From positions 104,528-168,527 of the forward strand of contig JBNGIO010006161.1 in assembly GCA_049999805.1 (NCBI GenBank): DNA of 64,000 nt, written 5' to 3'. Shown here piece after piece: positions 47,011 to 58,718 of the stretch; the first letter of the stretch is position 1; every line of letters begins with the position of its first letter. Made by a program: the position numbers and the translations under genes. Under the pieces are notes generated by a model that searched no databases, was not told the origin of the DNA, and saw only the letters and a program-made list of their open reading frames with translations. The stretch is from Folioceros fuciformis (taxonomy: Eukaryota; Anthocerotophyta; Anthocerotopsida; Anthocerotales).

Positions 47011-47563
47011 TTGCAGTTTCTTGCAGTTTCTTCCTTCTGGTTCACGCAAGCCTTTTTCCTTTCCCCATTATATAGATGAGATGCATGCTCCGGCGACTGC
47101 GACAAAAGTTGTTGCGAAATTTGCTTACAAGCAAGGGAGTTGCATGTGTGAGCAGCCCGGATGTTGTCCCGTGAGCCTCGAACAATGAGGAGGCGCTGCA
47201 TGGAATTATGCCTTCCTATCCACGTCCAAGTGATATCCTGCACAATTGGGAAGTGGTCCTCGGCCGGTGATGGAGCCAGGTTCTGGCACGGGCCACTAAG
47301 GGATCAGGGACGAGGTCCCAGGGGGTCTGATGACCGAGGTCGGTACTCGGGTCTCAGCCACTCCAAGACCCTGTGCCCGCACGGCCTTGATGCCACAGGC
47401 CATGGGAGCCTCAGACTGGAGGCGGATCGCGGCCTCCGGCCGGGCCTGACCCGGGACTGCGACCCGGTCTCGGGCGTGGCCTCTGGATTTAGGTCTCGCG
47501 GGGTTTGAGGCCTGAGGCTCCGCCTGATCCGAGGCCCATGCCTCCACCGCGGGGTCTGGGGCC

Positions 47564-48605
47564 TCAGAGCAGGCGGCCAGGGACTGGAGGCGGGGAGGGG
47601 TCTCCGGCGATAGAGTAGAGCGTCGAATGTTGTATGGGCAGGAGCTCGCTGGTAATGAGCTCTTCTTCACTGTCATGTGGTCTGCAAAGTGCAAACATGT
47701 CCACCTCGCTGAACTGATGGACTCGGTAGACACACCCAGAGGCAGCGCCAGTAGCTTCCAGACCAGAGCCATGCTCAGCGTATCCTTTAATCATTGAATT
47801 CCATGCCACCGGGTCTTTGCTTGGCAGCCCGTCAAAAATTGTGCAAGCCTCCCTCCACGAACCACACTTCACGTACATACCCACCAATGCATTCCCAACT
47901 GCTGTGTCGAGTTCCAAACCCTTTTGAACAATTCGTGCATGAATTGCCTTGCCTGTGTGCACGACCCCAATCCCCCCACATGCTTTTCGACCACAGAGAA
48001 ATGTTGATCTTGTCTGGAGCCACACCATGATATTCCAGTAGATCCCTAGTGCGTCTTCACAAAGTCCATGCTCAGCATTCCAGGTAACCACATTTTTGGT
48101 GGACATAATATCAAAACTAGCCTGAGCCATCCTCCAAGCTTCCGCATCTACCATTCATATCCACCAGGCTGTTCCACACAAACACGCTGGGCTCCAGCCC
48201 ATATTCATCAATGTCACCATGGACCAGCTTGCCGGATGCCAAATCTGCAGCTCTGCCACATGCTTTTAAGAATGCCACAACTTCGTGGTTGGTAAGCCTG
48301 ACAGCAGATTCTGGCATTTGCCCATACAACAGAAAAGCCACATCAGCATCCGCAGTAGCATCTGTGCAGCGCACTCCTCGAGGAACATGAATAACCCGTA
48401 AGAGCACTGACAGCCTGCTGGCCCATGACATTCTCTGGCCCCCAAGCCTCATCCTCTTGTCTGTTGCCAGAATTTTCTGCACTGGTCCCAGTATAGAACT
48501 ATTGCAAAGCTTCGGGGAAATAGCAACAGCCGCAACAGCCGAAGGCCCTGATATATCCATACCACAAAATCGATTCACACTGTTGCTGTGAAGAGAAGGA
48601 GACAC
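47564..48605 (-). pseudogene. Decayed PPR gene fragment
   Basis: Two overlapping frames carry consecutive PPR motifs: GKLVHGDIDEYGLEPSVFVW and SLVDMNGRCGSLED in the first, then FDIMSTKNVVTWN, GKAIHARIVQKGLE, LVGMYVKCGSWREACTIFD and KDPVAWNSMIKGYAEHG in the second. The frame shifts near 48130, in the middle of a repeat. The C-terminal repeats and E domain are absent; the frame runs into GC-rich unrelated sequence after about 47780. A frameshifted, 3'-truncated relative of the PPR gene at 38.8-41.4 kb. Confidence 0.8.
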
Positions 48606-49639
48606 ATCTCCAGCCCTTCACCCTGCCCGCCTGTCGATCCACATTGAGCTTGGACCTGTTACATGATGGAAGGACCAGAACCCGTTACACGACGGAAGGA
48701 CCAGAACGCCTGAACCACGAAAGTTAGAGTCTACAAATGTGTCTCCTCCACTCGCTCAACAACCTCCTCTAGGTGTACAAAAGGCATGTACAGGGCCCCG
48801 CTTCGATGTACTGGGCCATTAAAAACAAGCTACGTTGGACGTACGCAGGGAGAGAGTCCTTTCACCAAGCCAAGCTGGACACGATCGCCGACAATCTGCC
48901 CAACTTGGGGCAGATGCGGTTCGAGCGTTGGAATCCCTTCTCGCCAATTCTGAAACAGCACCGGAATGAAATCACCGGAAACTACGATGCAGAAGTCCTT
49001 TTCGCTGGCTTGAAGAGCAGAAGCAAGGATGTGACCTAGTACGATAGGAGGCACGGATCAGCGGGATTGCAGCTGGCAGGTGCCGATCACTCTTTGGTTG
49101 GAGTGGTTGCGAATATCTAGAAAAGCAGGCTAGGTGGGCTGTCGAAAGGAAGGCACTGGGTCGCTCTGCGCAATGTGCACGACATCTGGTGTAACCTAGA
49201 CAGTGATTTGTGAGCTCCGGTTCCATTCAAAGATGGGTGGGAAGAGACCCATGTGTGTGTACGGGAAGATGCTGGACGACGGAGCGGAGATCTTTTTGGT
49301 CAGAAATCTGCAAGCCTCGACACTCTTAGACGAAGTCATAGACTCTATCTCCGCGTAAACATAAGCCTTCCTTACAATGGTGTACACAATGGGCATCTCT
49401 AACTGTGATCTCCCTCTTTTCAATCTTGGACAAGACCTTTGTTCTGCCATGGCAATTGTTCCACGTACGCCGATTTTTCGTGATGGGCAAAGTTGAGGAG
49501 TGTTGAGGAGGGCAAATGCTAGGACAAGCTTCTCAGCATGTCCGCACACGGAATCGTTCTCCCCTGGTCAGACACTGGTTTCAGTCCCATTTCTATCTGC
49601 GGCTCGTGGCCATCCTGTATCACTTGCAAGTTCAGACTT
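48606..49639. other. Region between two PPR pseudogenes
   Basis: About 1 kb with two 28-bp near-repeats (about 48656-48712, GTTACAYGAYGGAAGGACCA). Overlapping small frames on both strands (48773-49039 plus, 49196-49549 minus) have no family features. No gene assigned. Confidence 0.4.
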
Positions 49640-51369
49640 CTAAACTTTTGAGGAGAGATTGTCCCTGTCCTCCCCAACGATGAACTCATGCAACTTGTCC
49701 ACTTCGATGAAAGCTGTAGCAGGCTTGTTGTCCGCACCAGCATGTCTTTTCATTTGCTCGATTCTGTCTGCATCTTCCTGTATTCCAACATCTTCATGGA
49801 TGTTTGCCATGAGAACATAACCAGCAGCCAGTTGTGGATCGAGTGCCACGAGGCGATGGAAACACCGTCTCCCTCGCTGGACATCTCCATGAGTTTTGCA
49901 CGCGCTTAGCAAGGACCTGCACCCCACAACGTCAGGTGGAAAGGCCATTGTTTGCAGCACATTTTCAGCCTCGTCCAGGTGCCCTGATCCTCCAAGAAGG
50001 TCCACGATACAGTTACAGTGCCCAAGTGTGGGTGTAATGCATGGTCGCTCCCCATTGCTGTGAAATACCTTCTGCCTTCATCCACCAGATCCACATGACT
50101 GCAGACCACCAGAAGACACTGTTAGGCTCAACGCCATGCCGGTGTATCTCATCGAAACACTGAATTGCCATGCCACAATCATTTTGCTGACCATAGCCGT
50201 TACGGAGTGCTGTCCACGTTGTCACATCTTTAGCAGGCATTCTGTCAAACACAAGGCGCGCGTCCTCCATGCTGCCACATCTACCGTACATGTCCACAAG
50301 TGTGTTCCCTACGAATATGTCTCCCTCCAGACCTCTTGCCTGTACATCAGCATTAACTTCCTTGCCCTTGTCCAAGACTCCTACATAACCACAAGCCTTG
50401 ACAGCACATACAAATGTAACATCACTGGCTGGATTGATGTCTTCCTGCTGCATGCGCACATAGAGATCAGGAGCATCCTGACCGCGCCTATGCTGCACAT
50501 ATCCGGCGATCAGCACTGTGCATGTTACGACATCTGTGAGCGGCAGAGTGTCAAACACTGCACGAGCATCATCTAGGCTCCCACATTTAGTGCACATATC
50601 CACGAGATCACCACCTATAAACACATCTGCTTGCACCCCCACTTCCACAATGTTAACATGAATCCGCTTCCCTGTTTGGATGGCAGGTACTCCTAGGCTC
50701 CCACAGGCACTCAGAATGCTGACATATGTAACCTTGTCTAGTTTCACACTACCCTCTGGCATCCTGGCATACAGATCGAGAGCCTCCTGACTACGCCCAT
50801 CATGAGCATAGCCTGCAACCATCGTGCCCCAAGCTATCACATCACTGGATGGCAAGCTGTCAAACACAGTCCGCACGTCTAGTAAATTCTTGCATTTGGA
50901 GTTCAGGTTCAGGGTTCAGTGCATACCCACTTTCCACTGTGAGCGCATGAACCCTCCTACCAAGATCCGGATCTCTCGTCTCAATGCATCCCTTGAGAAC
51001 CCGATACAACATGTCTCTAGTAATCCGATCCAGTTGCTCCGCAAGTTCCAACACTTGCACGGCCTCATCCGCCCTTCCCCCATCACATAGCCTGCTCCAG
51101 GTCTCCGCAGCTTCTTCATTCCTCACCGCCCTGCACCGGACATCCGGTGCATAGCACCATGTAGCTTCTTGCGCTCCAACTCTTGAATCCAAGAAACGGG
51201 GAAGCAAATGAAGCCTCAAAGGATGAGAAATACCTTCCATCCGGAATAGGGAAAGGAGCTGATTTTTGCTGCACCTGGTTCGACCAGGTTTCAAGCCAAG
51301 GAGCCTTCCTCGTTTTGCGCTGCACGAAGTCCGACTCAGTTCATGACTAGGTGCTCTCGTATTCAACAA
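49640..51369 (-). pseudogene. Frameshifted E-class PPR gene
   Basis: PPR sequence runs through four overlapping frames. The N-terminal part (51369 to about 50900) ends GRRVHALTVESGYAL. The central part (about 50905-50100) has DVIAWGTMVAGYAHDG, LVDMCTKCGSLDDARAVFD and LVDMYGRCGSMEDARLVFD. A short part near 50100-50010 and a C-terminal part (50005-49640) with MDLLGGSGHLDEAENVLQ and an E motif (TAFIEVDKLHEFIVGE) follow. Shifts lie near 50905 (with loss of part of a repeat), 50100 and 50010. No DYW domain. Three frame breaks in one locus argue for a pseudogene rather than introns, since no splice sites accompany them. Confidence 0.8.
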
Positions 51370-53253
51370 TTAATCCTCAACCACCAGAGCACTATACCTT
51401 GCCGGTATGGCTGTCCGCGATGAAAGTGCCCAACACTGCCTGACGTGCCATTGGCCCACCTGAAACCAAACCGAAAGATCAAACCATGAACAAGCAACAC
51501 AAGTTGTCCAACACAGACAGATATCCAGTGCCGGACTTGGGTCGCGCTGGCAAGCTCGCCAGGCTTGGAATGCACCTGACAAATTCCTTCACTAGGGCTC
51601 GGGGACTGAATCTGGTCTGCATCACTGCTTTGCACAATCAACCCCGCCCTACGGTTGCCCTCTGTTGCCGTTCTCACACAAGATTTCCAGCCCCGAGGAC
51701 TAGCGTGCACTATGACCATCCGGCCCTAGTCCAGCAGTAGGATTATGTCCGATCGAAAATAAATTCCTGACGATCGAAACTCTTGAATACCTCGTCCTGG
51801 CTTCATGAGGCATGAACTCCATGAACATCACTCTTATCTCAGCGACTTACCGCACTCCGCTACGGATCCTCCCCTTGATTGCCGACATTTGGAGCTTTGA
51901 AGATTCGACAGATCCCGAATGGGTTTAGTCAGGAAGCCTTTCAGAAGGACAACGAATTCACCTTCACATCTTGGAGGACGACTAGAGGGAGATTCGGTTC
52001 TCCAGAACAGCTTGGTCTGCAAACATAATGGGACTACCTGGTTCGCTGTGCACCGTTTAGCCAACCAGTTGTGTCTTCGAATGGATTGAATATTGCTCAC
52101 AAGAGTCTTGGTCAGGAAACTCTGAGTAATCTTGCGGGCATGCAGCAACACAAATTCTCCCGAGTCCATGGCTTCGCAATGCATGTGCCAGCGTTCTGGC
52201 TGTGGGTGCAGGAAATTAGATCCTTCAGGAAACCCTAGAACAAGGACTGCACCAGTTGAGGATGCCGAAGTTTTGAGCTGACATGTCTTCATGGTGACTG
52301 CTCCTATACACATGAATGACATGGCATATGCTGGCGACATGGACTGAATCAATCACAAGGACAACACAGCTGTGCGAGATTTTGAGGGTATGCTGCGCGC
52401 TGGAGGAGAGCACAATGTTCGATTCTGACAGGTTTTGTGAACATGCAGTATGCAGGTGCAACGTCCAGGAACTGTCTAAGCAAGGTGATTGTCGATGAGC
52501 ACGCTTATTAGACTTGGGCAATCTGTGGTAGGTCCTCCACGGCTGACAGTACTGAAAGCCTGAAAGGAAGGAAGCTGGATGGAAGGATTGAAAAAGTAGC
52601 CGTCCCTGTTCTACTGCCAGAAACAACATGATGAAATTCATATAAAATTTGTAGGTGCACTTGGGATTGAAGATACGCTTTCGATTGTAGGTGTGCATTG
52701 GCATACGACAGCACGTGCCTCAAAATCCGACTTCACCTCAGTTGTGCGATGGAGGATTGTACACGGAGAAACGTCTTCATCTGTGAAAAAGAGCTAGCCA
52801 GAATAGAGGAAAATCCCCCTTCTTCACCAGGCCTGAGAGAGGTTATCCAAGGGAGAGAGAATTCTGGGCTGAGGGCCCAGATGGCTCACCGGTTTTCAGA
52901 AGCAGTTGAGGCGAATTCGCGGCTGCGTGCAGCGGGAGGGACAAGCTAACCTGTCCTCGAATTGACCCGCTCTGGACCTCGACTTGACCCGCTCTGTGCC
53001 CTTAGCGAACTTTGTCCCACTGCAAACCAGGCACCGGATCGACGGCGGACGAAATCAGCAGCCAACCGGCAACCATCAACTTGTCCGACTATCCTGTCCC
53101 CTTCAAATTTTCCAGGCTCTCTTTCTCCCCTCGATTTCTGCCCCGTCGGCCCCTCGGGCTTCAGCCTTCTCCCTGCCCTCAACGTGTGCAGCCTCACCCT
53201 TGTTGCAAGGCAAGCAACAAGGCTGTGTGTGCCTCGACAAGCATAAGTCACAC
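51370..53253. other. Region without an assigned gene
   Basis: Nothing recognisable. A 172-codon minus frame (51834-52352) lacks known motifs and is not credited. Confidence 0.4.
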
Positions 53254-53256
53254 TCA

Positions 53257-53440
53257 CCTTGGGCATTGCTTGTTGAACTGGCCCAGCTGACGGGATTCAC
53301 CACGATAACAGATGGGCTCCAAAACATCGTCTTCGACCGTCACGTAAAGCTTCCCCCGACCGGCTCCACTGGTCAGGATGAATTGCCTTCCTTTTTCTTC
53401 TTCGTGAATTTCCACATGAGCATTGATCCAACACAGAGCA
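53257..53440 (-). other. Possible coding exon, unknown
   Basis: Minus-strand frame with codon-like composition (GKLYVTVEDDVLEPICYRGE) that ends at a strong AAG|GTGAGT donor near 53257. I could not extend it to other exons or name a family; it may be chance. Confidence 0.25.
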
Positions 53441-53869
53441 CCGAAAGCAATAATAATCGTCGATCCTAGTTCATGGTATCGTACTTGACAACTTTCTCGA
53501 CGTACAGGAGAACCTTCGGAGTTGCAGTGAACCGTGCACATCATACTTGACTCAGATACACAGCTAGCCTCCTCTCGTTTGAGGAATTCTTTATCCCTGT
53601 ATGAGTATGAGACTGAGTTAATCAACCAACCAAATGCAATTACTTGGGAACTGAAATGGGAAACTACTCCTGGCTTGACTCTCCTTGACAGCCACACTAT
53701 CAACGCAAAGCAAAGCAACCTTGATGGACATCATCAATCAATCAAGTTTATTTATATTCAAGAATAAATTTTAAAGAAGACCGTGTGGAACGAACTAAGT
53801 TGAATACGAAGTATCGTTATGTGGTGGCTTTCTTTCGACAACGGAATTCTAAGGATAGCAACAAGCGCA

Positions 53870-54060
53870 GGTCAATCTGCTTCTTTGGCACCGGTTAGAG
53901 GTAGACCTTTTGTTATTGCACATCAAGACATTTGGGAGCAGTAGATAGTTTTGATATTTGAAGGGGCTAATACCCCTTTTGGCCTTTGACGTGCTCGGGT
54001 TGTTCTCCAATCTTTGGAATAGATGGGACTTTCCATCTCTTTCTCAACAATAGAAAATAC
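53870..54060 (+). repeat. Second dispersed repeat family, copy 1
   Basis: Related in the same orientation to 55970-56184. Shared blocks include CAGTAGATAGTTTTGA, GGGGCTAATACCCCTTTTGG versus GGAGCTAGTACTCTTTTGG, and TCTCC...CTTTGGAAT. Non-coding; family unknown. Confidence 0.7.
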
Positions 54061-54529
54061 ACTTGAATGTGTCACTCATCAGTTTGGACGATTTCTTATG
54101 AGTCGGAGATGGATGCTTCTGCACCTCTGAAATAAAAGCACAACGTTTGCTTGCTCAAAAAACCATGTAGCCACTGGCATGGGGTGACCAAAACCACTTA
54201 CTACGGGTACCACCAATCTGGCTTCCTTGAGTTACTTTCTCTGCCTCATCCCCGAGAGAGGTTCTTGAGTAGTTGGAGGAGGAGAAGGCCGGGGTTGCAT
54301 ATCATGGATGCCACCAGCCATAGCAACCAACTATGTACTTTGAGTCTCAGAGCTCTCTTTGTCACACATCAATTTTTTTTTTCATGACTATTCAATATAC
54401 ATGCAAGCTTCAAAGTTGGAGATTAAAGACACGATCTAATTTAACTAACCTCATGAGTTCAAGACGTTTACATCGAAAGAACCAGTGTGTAGTGTCAAGC
54501 ATTGACATGACGATTACTAGGCGGAGGAC

Positions 54530-54890
54530 TCCGTTGCAAATTGCAAGCCCATACATCATGGCCTCACAGGCCCCAAACGAAGAATCTGGCAATAATGGCC
54601 AGTTTAGAGGTACAAATTGTGCAATGTTTCCTGTCACAACGAACTTGAAAGCATGTTGAAACTTCATCCAAGGGGAGGGGAGCACTTTTAAGTGACAACA
54701 AATTAGTTGCAAAAACGTAGTCCTAAATAGTTTACTTATGGTCGTGAAAGACATTGCCTAACTCCGAAAAATTATGTGTTTCCTTGCTTCACCTTGGCAC
54801 GGTCTTGGTAGCAGAAATTCACATGTGGACTGTTGGATCACAAACTTAGAGGGTAGCCTTGCCACTCTCCACTCTTCTCTTGGAGCCCTG
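54530..54890 (+). repeat. Dispersed repeat, copy 2
   Basis: Counterpart of 46645-47010, about 7.9 kb away in the same orientation. It is more decayed on the minus frame (several stops). Two PPR pseudogenes lie between the copies. Confidence 0.75.
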
Positions 54891-55675
54891 TGTTCAGTAA
54901 ATGCAAGCCAAGTGCATCATGCGTTCATTCATCTTGAAATAAGCTCTAATAAATACTCAAGGCACATGAGGCAAATCCTCCTTGTTTACATTGTCCACCT
55001 TGTTTTCATCCATTTCATTGTTGTCCCAAGTTACATCCAATGCATACTCTTGTTTAGCTGTTGCTGCATATATAGTTACTCGTCCCTCGTCTTCCAAGTG
55101 TTGTCCAAAAATCATGATTTTGTCTACAAGGGAAATGCAAACACACAAGAAACATCTTCACACGGCAAGAAAATGATTTTTTTCACTCACAAACATGCCA
55201 TAACCATTAGCTAATATTACCGGAGGTAATAGGAGTACACATTTGAGGGCGAGACAATTCTTGTTCATGAAAAGCTCAAATCGATTCTCACATAAGAACT
55301 CATCAAATTCAATTATTATTTCGTTTGGTTGGTCTCCCTTTGTCTCTTTAACATGCTAAAGGAGATTGAAGGTATGTGGCAAACAATTTCATACCTTGGT
55401 TGAAAATCCCTCAATACCCTAGTTGAATTTTGCAACTCTTTGACAACCCTATAACTATATGGAATCCAATGTTTGGAGCAACCCACCAAGAGCTTGAAAT
55501 AATTTTCCTTTCTCAAAGAATATTGTGGTTTGCATAGCATACACATTGCATCCCAAAACCATGATTACTTTTTGCATGTTAGGCCAAAAATGATATGTAA
55601 AGTCGCTACAAAATCTTGAATGCCTCCATAATCTAATTCAAAAGACATAAGAAGATATAGTCTATATCTTCTCTA

Positions 55676-55704
55676 CCTCATTTCTCTCTTAGAGAGAAAT
55701 GAGG
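55676..55704. repeat. Perfect 14-bp palindrome with one central base
   Basis: CCTCATTTCTCTCT, one T, then the exact complement. It sits in AT-rich DNA with no gene nearby; possibly a cruciform or small element end. Confidence 0.9.
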
Positions 55705-55969
55705 TTGAGAAAGAGGTGAGTTACCACATTCCCTATGTTGTATGCAGTTGTGCACTCCACCCAATTCGACTCGGATACAAAAGAAAAAATCTATAGCTTT
55801 TCATGATAAAGTGAATATGTTGAAAACAATATTTTTTTGAAAAGTTTACTATCATTTGTTATTTGTCATGGTTCATATATTGATATGCATACGATGTGAA
55901 ATTATGGCAGCCCTAAACCTTTAATATGGCATATGACTACTTCAATATAAGTACAAAGTAATTGTTAGC

Positions 55970-56184
55970 AAACACCTACACAAGTAGCTTCTTCAACAAC
56001 ACCGATGGTAGGTAGATCCTTTGTTATTTGCATCATCATATTTTGAAAGCAATAGATAGTTTTGAGAATGATATTCCAAGGAGCTAGTACTCTTTTGGCC
56101 CTAAGTTGTACTTAGGTTATTCTCCTCAACCTTTGGAATTGATACAAATTTTCATCATTTTTTCAATAATATAATATAAAATAC
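55970..56184 (+). repeat. Second dispersed repeat family, copy 2
   Basis: Counterpart of 53870-54060, same orientation, more AT-rich and more diverged at its right end. Confidence 0.7.
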
Positions 56185-56637
56185 TTTGAGAAAAAATTCA
56201 ATGGTACGACTCGATTTACACCAAGAGTCCACTAAGATATATTTCCAAGGTGGGACTTTGTACTTAATAACTGATACCATAAAGGAGACTTTGTATCATA
56301 ATGTGTCTAGCTATTTCCTCACAACCTGGAGTGTATAAGAGCATACACATAATTGATCCACTTTGTGTGAATATTTTTATACTGATAATTATGTTCTATA
56401 TTTTATCTTTGTCACTAGCATTTAAGGGATGTGGAAAGGCAAGCACGGAATTGTAGTTTGAACTAGTTGCGAGAGATGGAATTGGAGACAATCTCTCATA
56501 GATCTAAGGTTCATGTTGGCAGTGCATACAAAGTAAAACGTCATTCTTGACAACTGTGCTTCGAACAGGAGGACTAAGTGTGTGTGGATTGGACATTAGA
56601 GGATCCAACCTCCTTCTCCTCATAGGCTGCTTGCAAG

Positions 56638-56677
56638 GCTAGCCGTAAAAATTAGGTGGCCAAGTCTGGGCCCCACA
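56638..56677 (+). repeat. 40-bp GGCTAGCC repeat, left copy
   Basis: Begins GGCTAGCCGTAAAAATTAGG and ends GGGCCCCAC. A second direct copy is at 56762-56798, and an inverted copy (38 of 40 bases by eye) at 61779-61818. The pair 56638 and 61818 would act as terminal inverted repeats of a 5.2-kb segment that encloses the Copia fragment. Confidence 0.85.
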
Positions 56678-56761
56678 GATCCACTCGTGAAGTCGTGCCA
56701 TGCTTCATGTATGACATCTCATGGCTTGTGCATAGGGATACGGTCAGCATTGGTGAGCATC

Positions 56762-56798
56762 GGCTAGCCGTAAAAATCAGGTGGCCAGGTCTAAGCCC
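56762..56798 (+). repeat. GGCTAGCC repeat, second direct copy
   Basis: GGCTAGCCGTAAAAATCAGG followed by TGGCCAGGTCTAAGCCCC, 124 bp from the first copy. Its internal bases are closer to the inverted copy at 61779-61818 than to the first. Confidence 0.8.
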
Positions 56799-56974
56799 CT
56801 GTGGCAAGTGGGTGTGGTACTCCTACCAGGCACCCGCTCACATGTATCGTGGCCACATCAATCCCACGGTCGTTGTAGGCTTCCCTGGAATCTATCCCCT
56901 CTGAGCCTAGTCAGCTACGACTATCGTTCCCCTACAATAGTCAACTCTCCCAACCACGTACCTACCAATCATGC

Positions 56975-57470
56975 CACACATCCCGTCAGTAGGTAAGCAC
57001 CATTCCTTCACTTAGAAGGGCCCCAGTACCTCCCCTACCGATTTCTACCTTCCAATCACATTCCTACCAATCCTACTATAGGGTTATTAAAGCCTAATGT
57101 GCTTAGACTAATGTGATTAGTTTAATTAAACTAATGTAATTAATCTAGATTAGTGTCTAATTAAGTATCATTAGTTTAGATTAGCTTAAGCTAATCTTTA
57201 GGAAACTTCCTGCATAGCTTCCTATGAGCTTCTTGTGAAGCTTCCTTGGGAGCTTTTCTAGAGGGTATAAATACCCTCTTGAGCTCCCTTTGCAATAGAG
57301 CTGTGAGAGGCACTGTGAGACCTCTCTTTCTCCCCTCCTCCTCTCTTCTTCTCTCCTCTCCTCCACCATGCTCCTCTTTTGATTCTTTCATCTACAACAC
57401 GTCCTGTCAGTAGGTAGGCACCTTCCTTCACTTGGAAGGGCCCTAGTACCTTCCCTACTGATTTCTACCT
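56975..57470 (+). repeat. Direct repeat pair (about 75 bp each)
   Basis: About 56975-57050 and 57393-57470 share CGTCAGTAGGTARGCACC..., CCTTCACTTRGAAGGGCCC and CTACYGATTTCTACC. Between them lies an AT-rich stretch with the 18-bp palindrome GATTAGCTTAAGCTAATC (57179-57196). Confidence 0.8.
57261..57278 (+). promoter_or_regulatory. Candidate TATA box inside a palindrome
   Basis: TATAAATA at 57266-57273 sits in an 18-bp perfect palindrome (GAGGGTATAAATACCCTC). A C/T-rich stretch and possible leader follow, then the Copia region about 1.4 kb downstream. It could be an LTR or other repeat promoter; LTR ends were not identified. Confidence 0.35.
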
Positions 57471-58299
57471 CCCTACACTCAATACCTTTTCCTCACAAGT
57501 CTCCTCACAACACCTTCCACAACGATCCAGCTGCTTGTCTCCCTACGTCCAACGACCAACAAGGTTTTTCCAGGGCCGACTGTTGCGTGCTTGTGCTTGT
57601 TAGCGAGAACTTCTAGGAAGTCTTTCCTTGGAGTCTACCCTCAAGCCAATAGCCACACAGGTTTTGCCACACACCTATAGTAGCACAACAACCATTCACA
57701 AGGGAAGCAACTTGTAGGGATGCCCATGGAAGAATATGAGCCCTCTGCCAAGCACTTCGACCACTGCAACTCTAGCCACAACGGGGTGCAGTAATGGCAT
57801 ACAGCCGGCAATGAGATTCCTACGCTCTGCTTGGCATGAGAACTCGCCGTGAGAAGTGTGCAGATGTGGTGGTTCATTTCTTTGTGTAGCCCCTCCTTAT
57901 AGGAGAGATCGACACATGAACCCTCTCCTACATGTAGGTGGTGGGCTACCCTTCTCTCACACTAGGCGCCACCAACTTTAATTGCGCACACCTACCAAAA
58001 GGCTAAGTCCTACCAATAATTGCTAAGGCAGTGTGCGCCGATGAAGATTATGACTATCGGTGCCGCCATAGAAGATTCGTTGACCCCCTTTTCAAAAAGG
58101 TGTGGCTAGGATGGCTCCTGAAGGGAGAGAGAGTTTGAAGGTTGGGCCACTAGGCCCCCCTCCATTATGGGGATTCGTCTTCTTGTGGATCCACGAGCTT
58201 CCACCGTACCTTCCTCTGTGTGGATCCCTTGGGTTATCCCTTCACCACCACCTATAGGTCTGGTAGGGGAGGGATCCCCTTATTCCTCAACTTGAGGCT

Positions 58300-58510
58300 C
58301 CTTCCCTACGTAAGGTGAGAATGTTCCCTCCGTAGGTAGGGTCCCTATTGATCCCTTCGTAGGTAGGTTCCCTACCATTCTTCTCGTAGGTAGGTTCTTT
58401 ACCNNNNNNNNNNAGGTAGGTTCTTTACCCCTCCTCTCGTAGGTAGGTTCCCTACCATTCCCTACCATTCCCACCCATTGTAGTAGGTAGACAGCCTACC
58501 CCATTGCCAT
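58300..58510 (+). repeat. GTAGGTAGG-type short tandem repeat with a 10-N gap
   Basis: Units of about 30 bp containing CGTAGGTAGGTTCCCTACC recur across the stretch. The gap is at 58404-58413, and the 16 bases before it (58388-58403) equal the 16 after it (58414-58429). Variant copies continue to about 58620. Confidence 0.8.
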
Positions 58511-58718
58511 AGGTGGGGTGTCTACTGTATAAGTACCTTCCCTATCTACGTACGTATCTTCCATTTTCCCCATGTAGGTACTCTCTCTAAGTATGTAGGT
58601 AGACATTCTACTATGTAAGTATCTTCTTATTCTAACTTATCAGAATAGAACTAAATTACATTACATTCCGACTGTTTTCTAACTAGCCTTTTAGTCGATT
58701 TGCATCGTTTTTTGAATC

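Larger units (their letters stand above)
53719..58718. other. AT-rich, repeat-derived region without genes
   Basis: Low GC from about 53750 to 57300 and no recognisable coding exon. It holds two dispersed repeat families, palindromes, the GGCTAGCC repeats and the region leading into the Copia element, listed individually. Confidence 0.6.

Noticed and set aside
46645-54890. The repeat pair as LTRs of one retrotransposon
   Set aside because: The sequence between them is PPR pseudogenes and unrelated DNA, with no gag-pol, and the copies are too diverged and lack defined ends.
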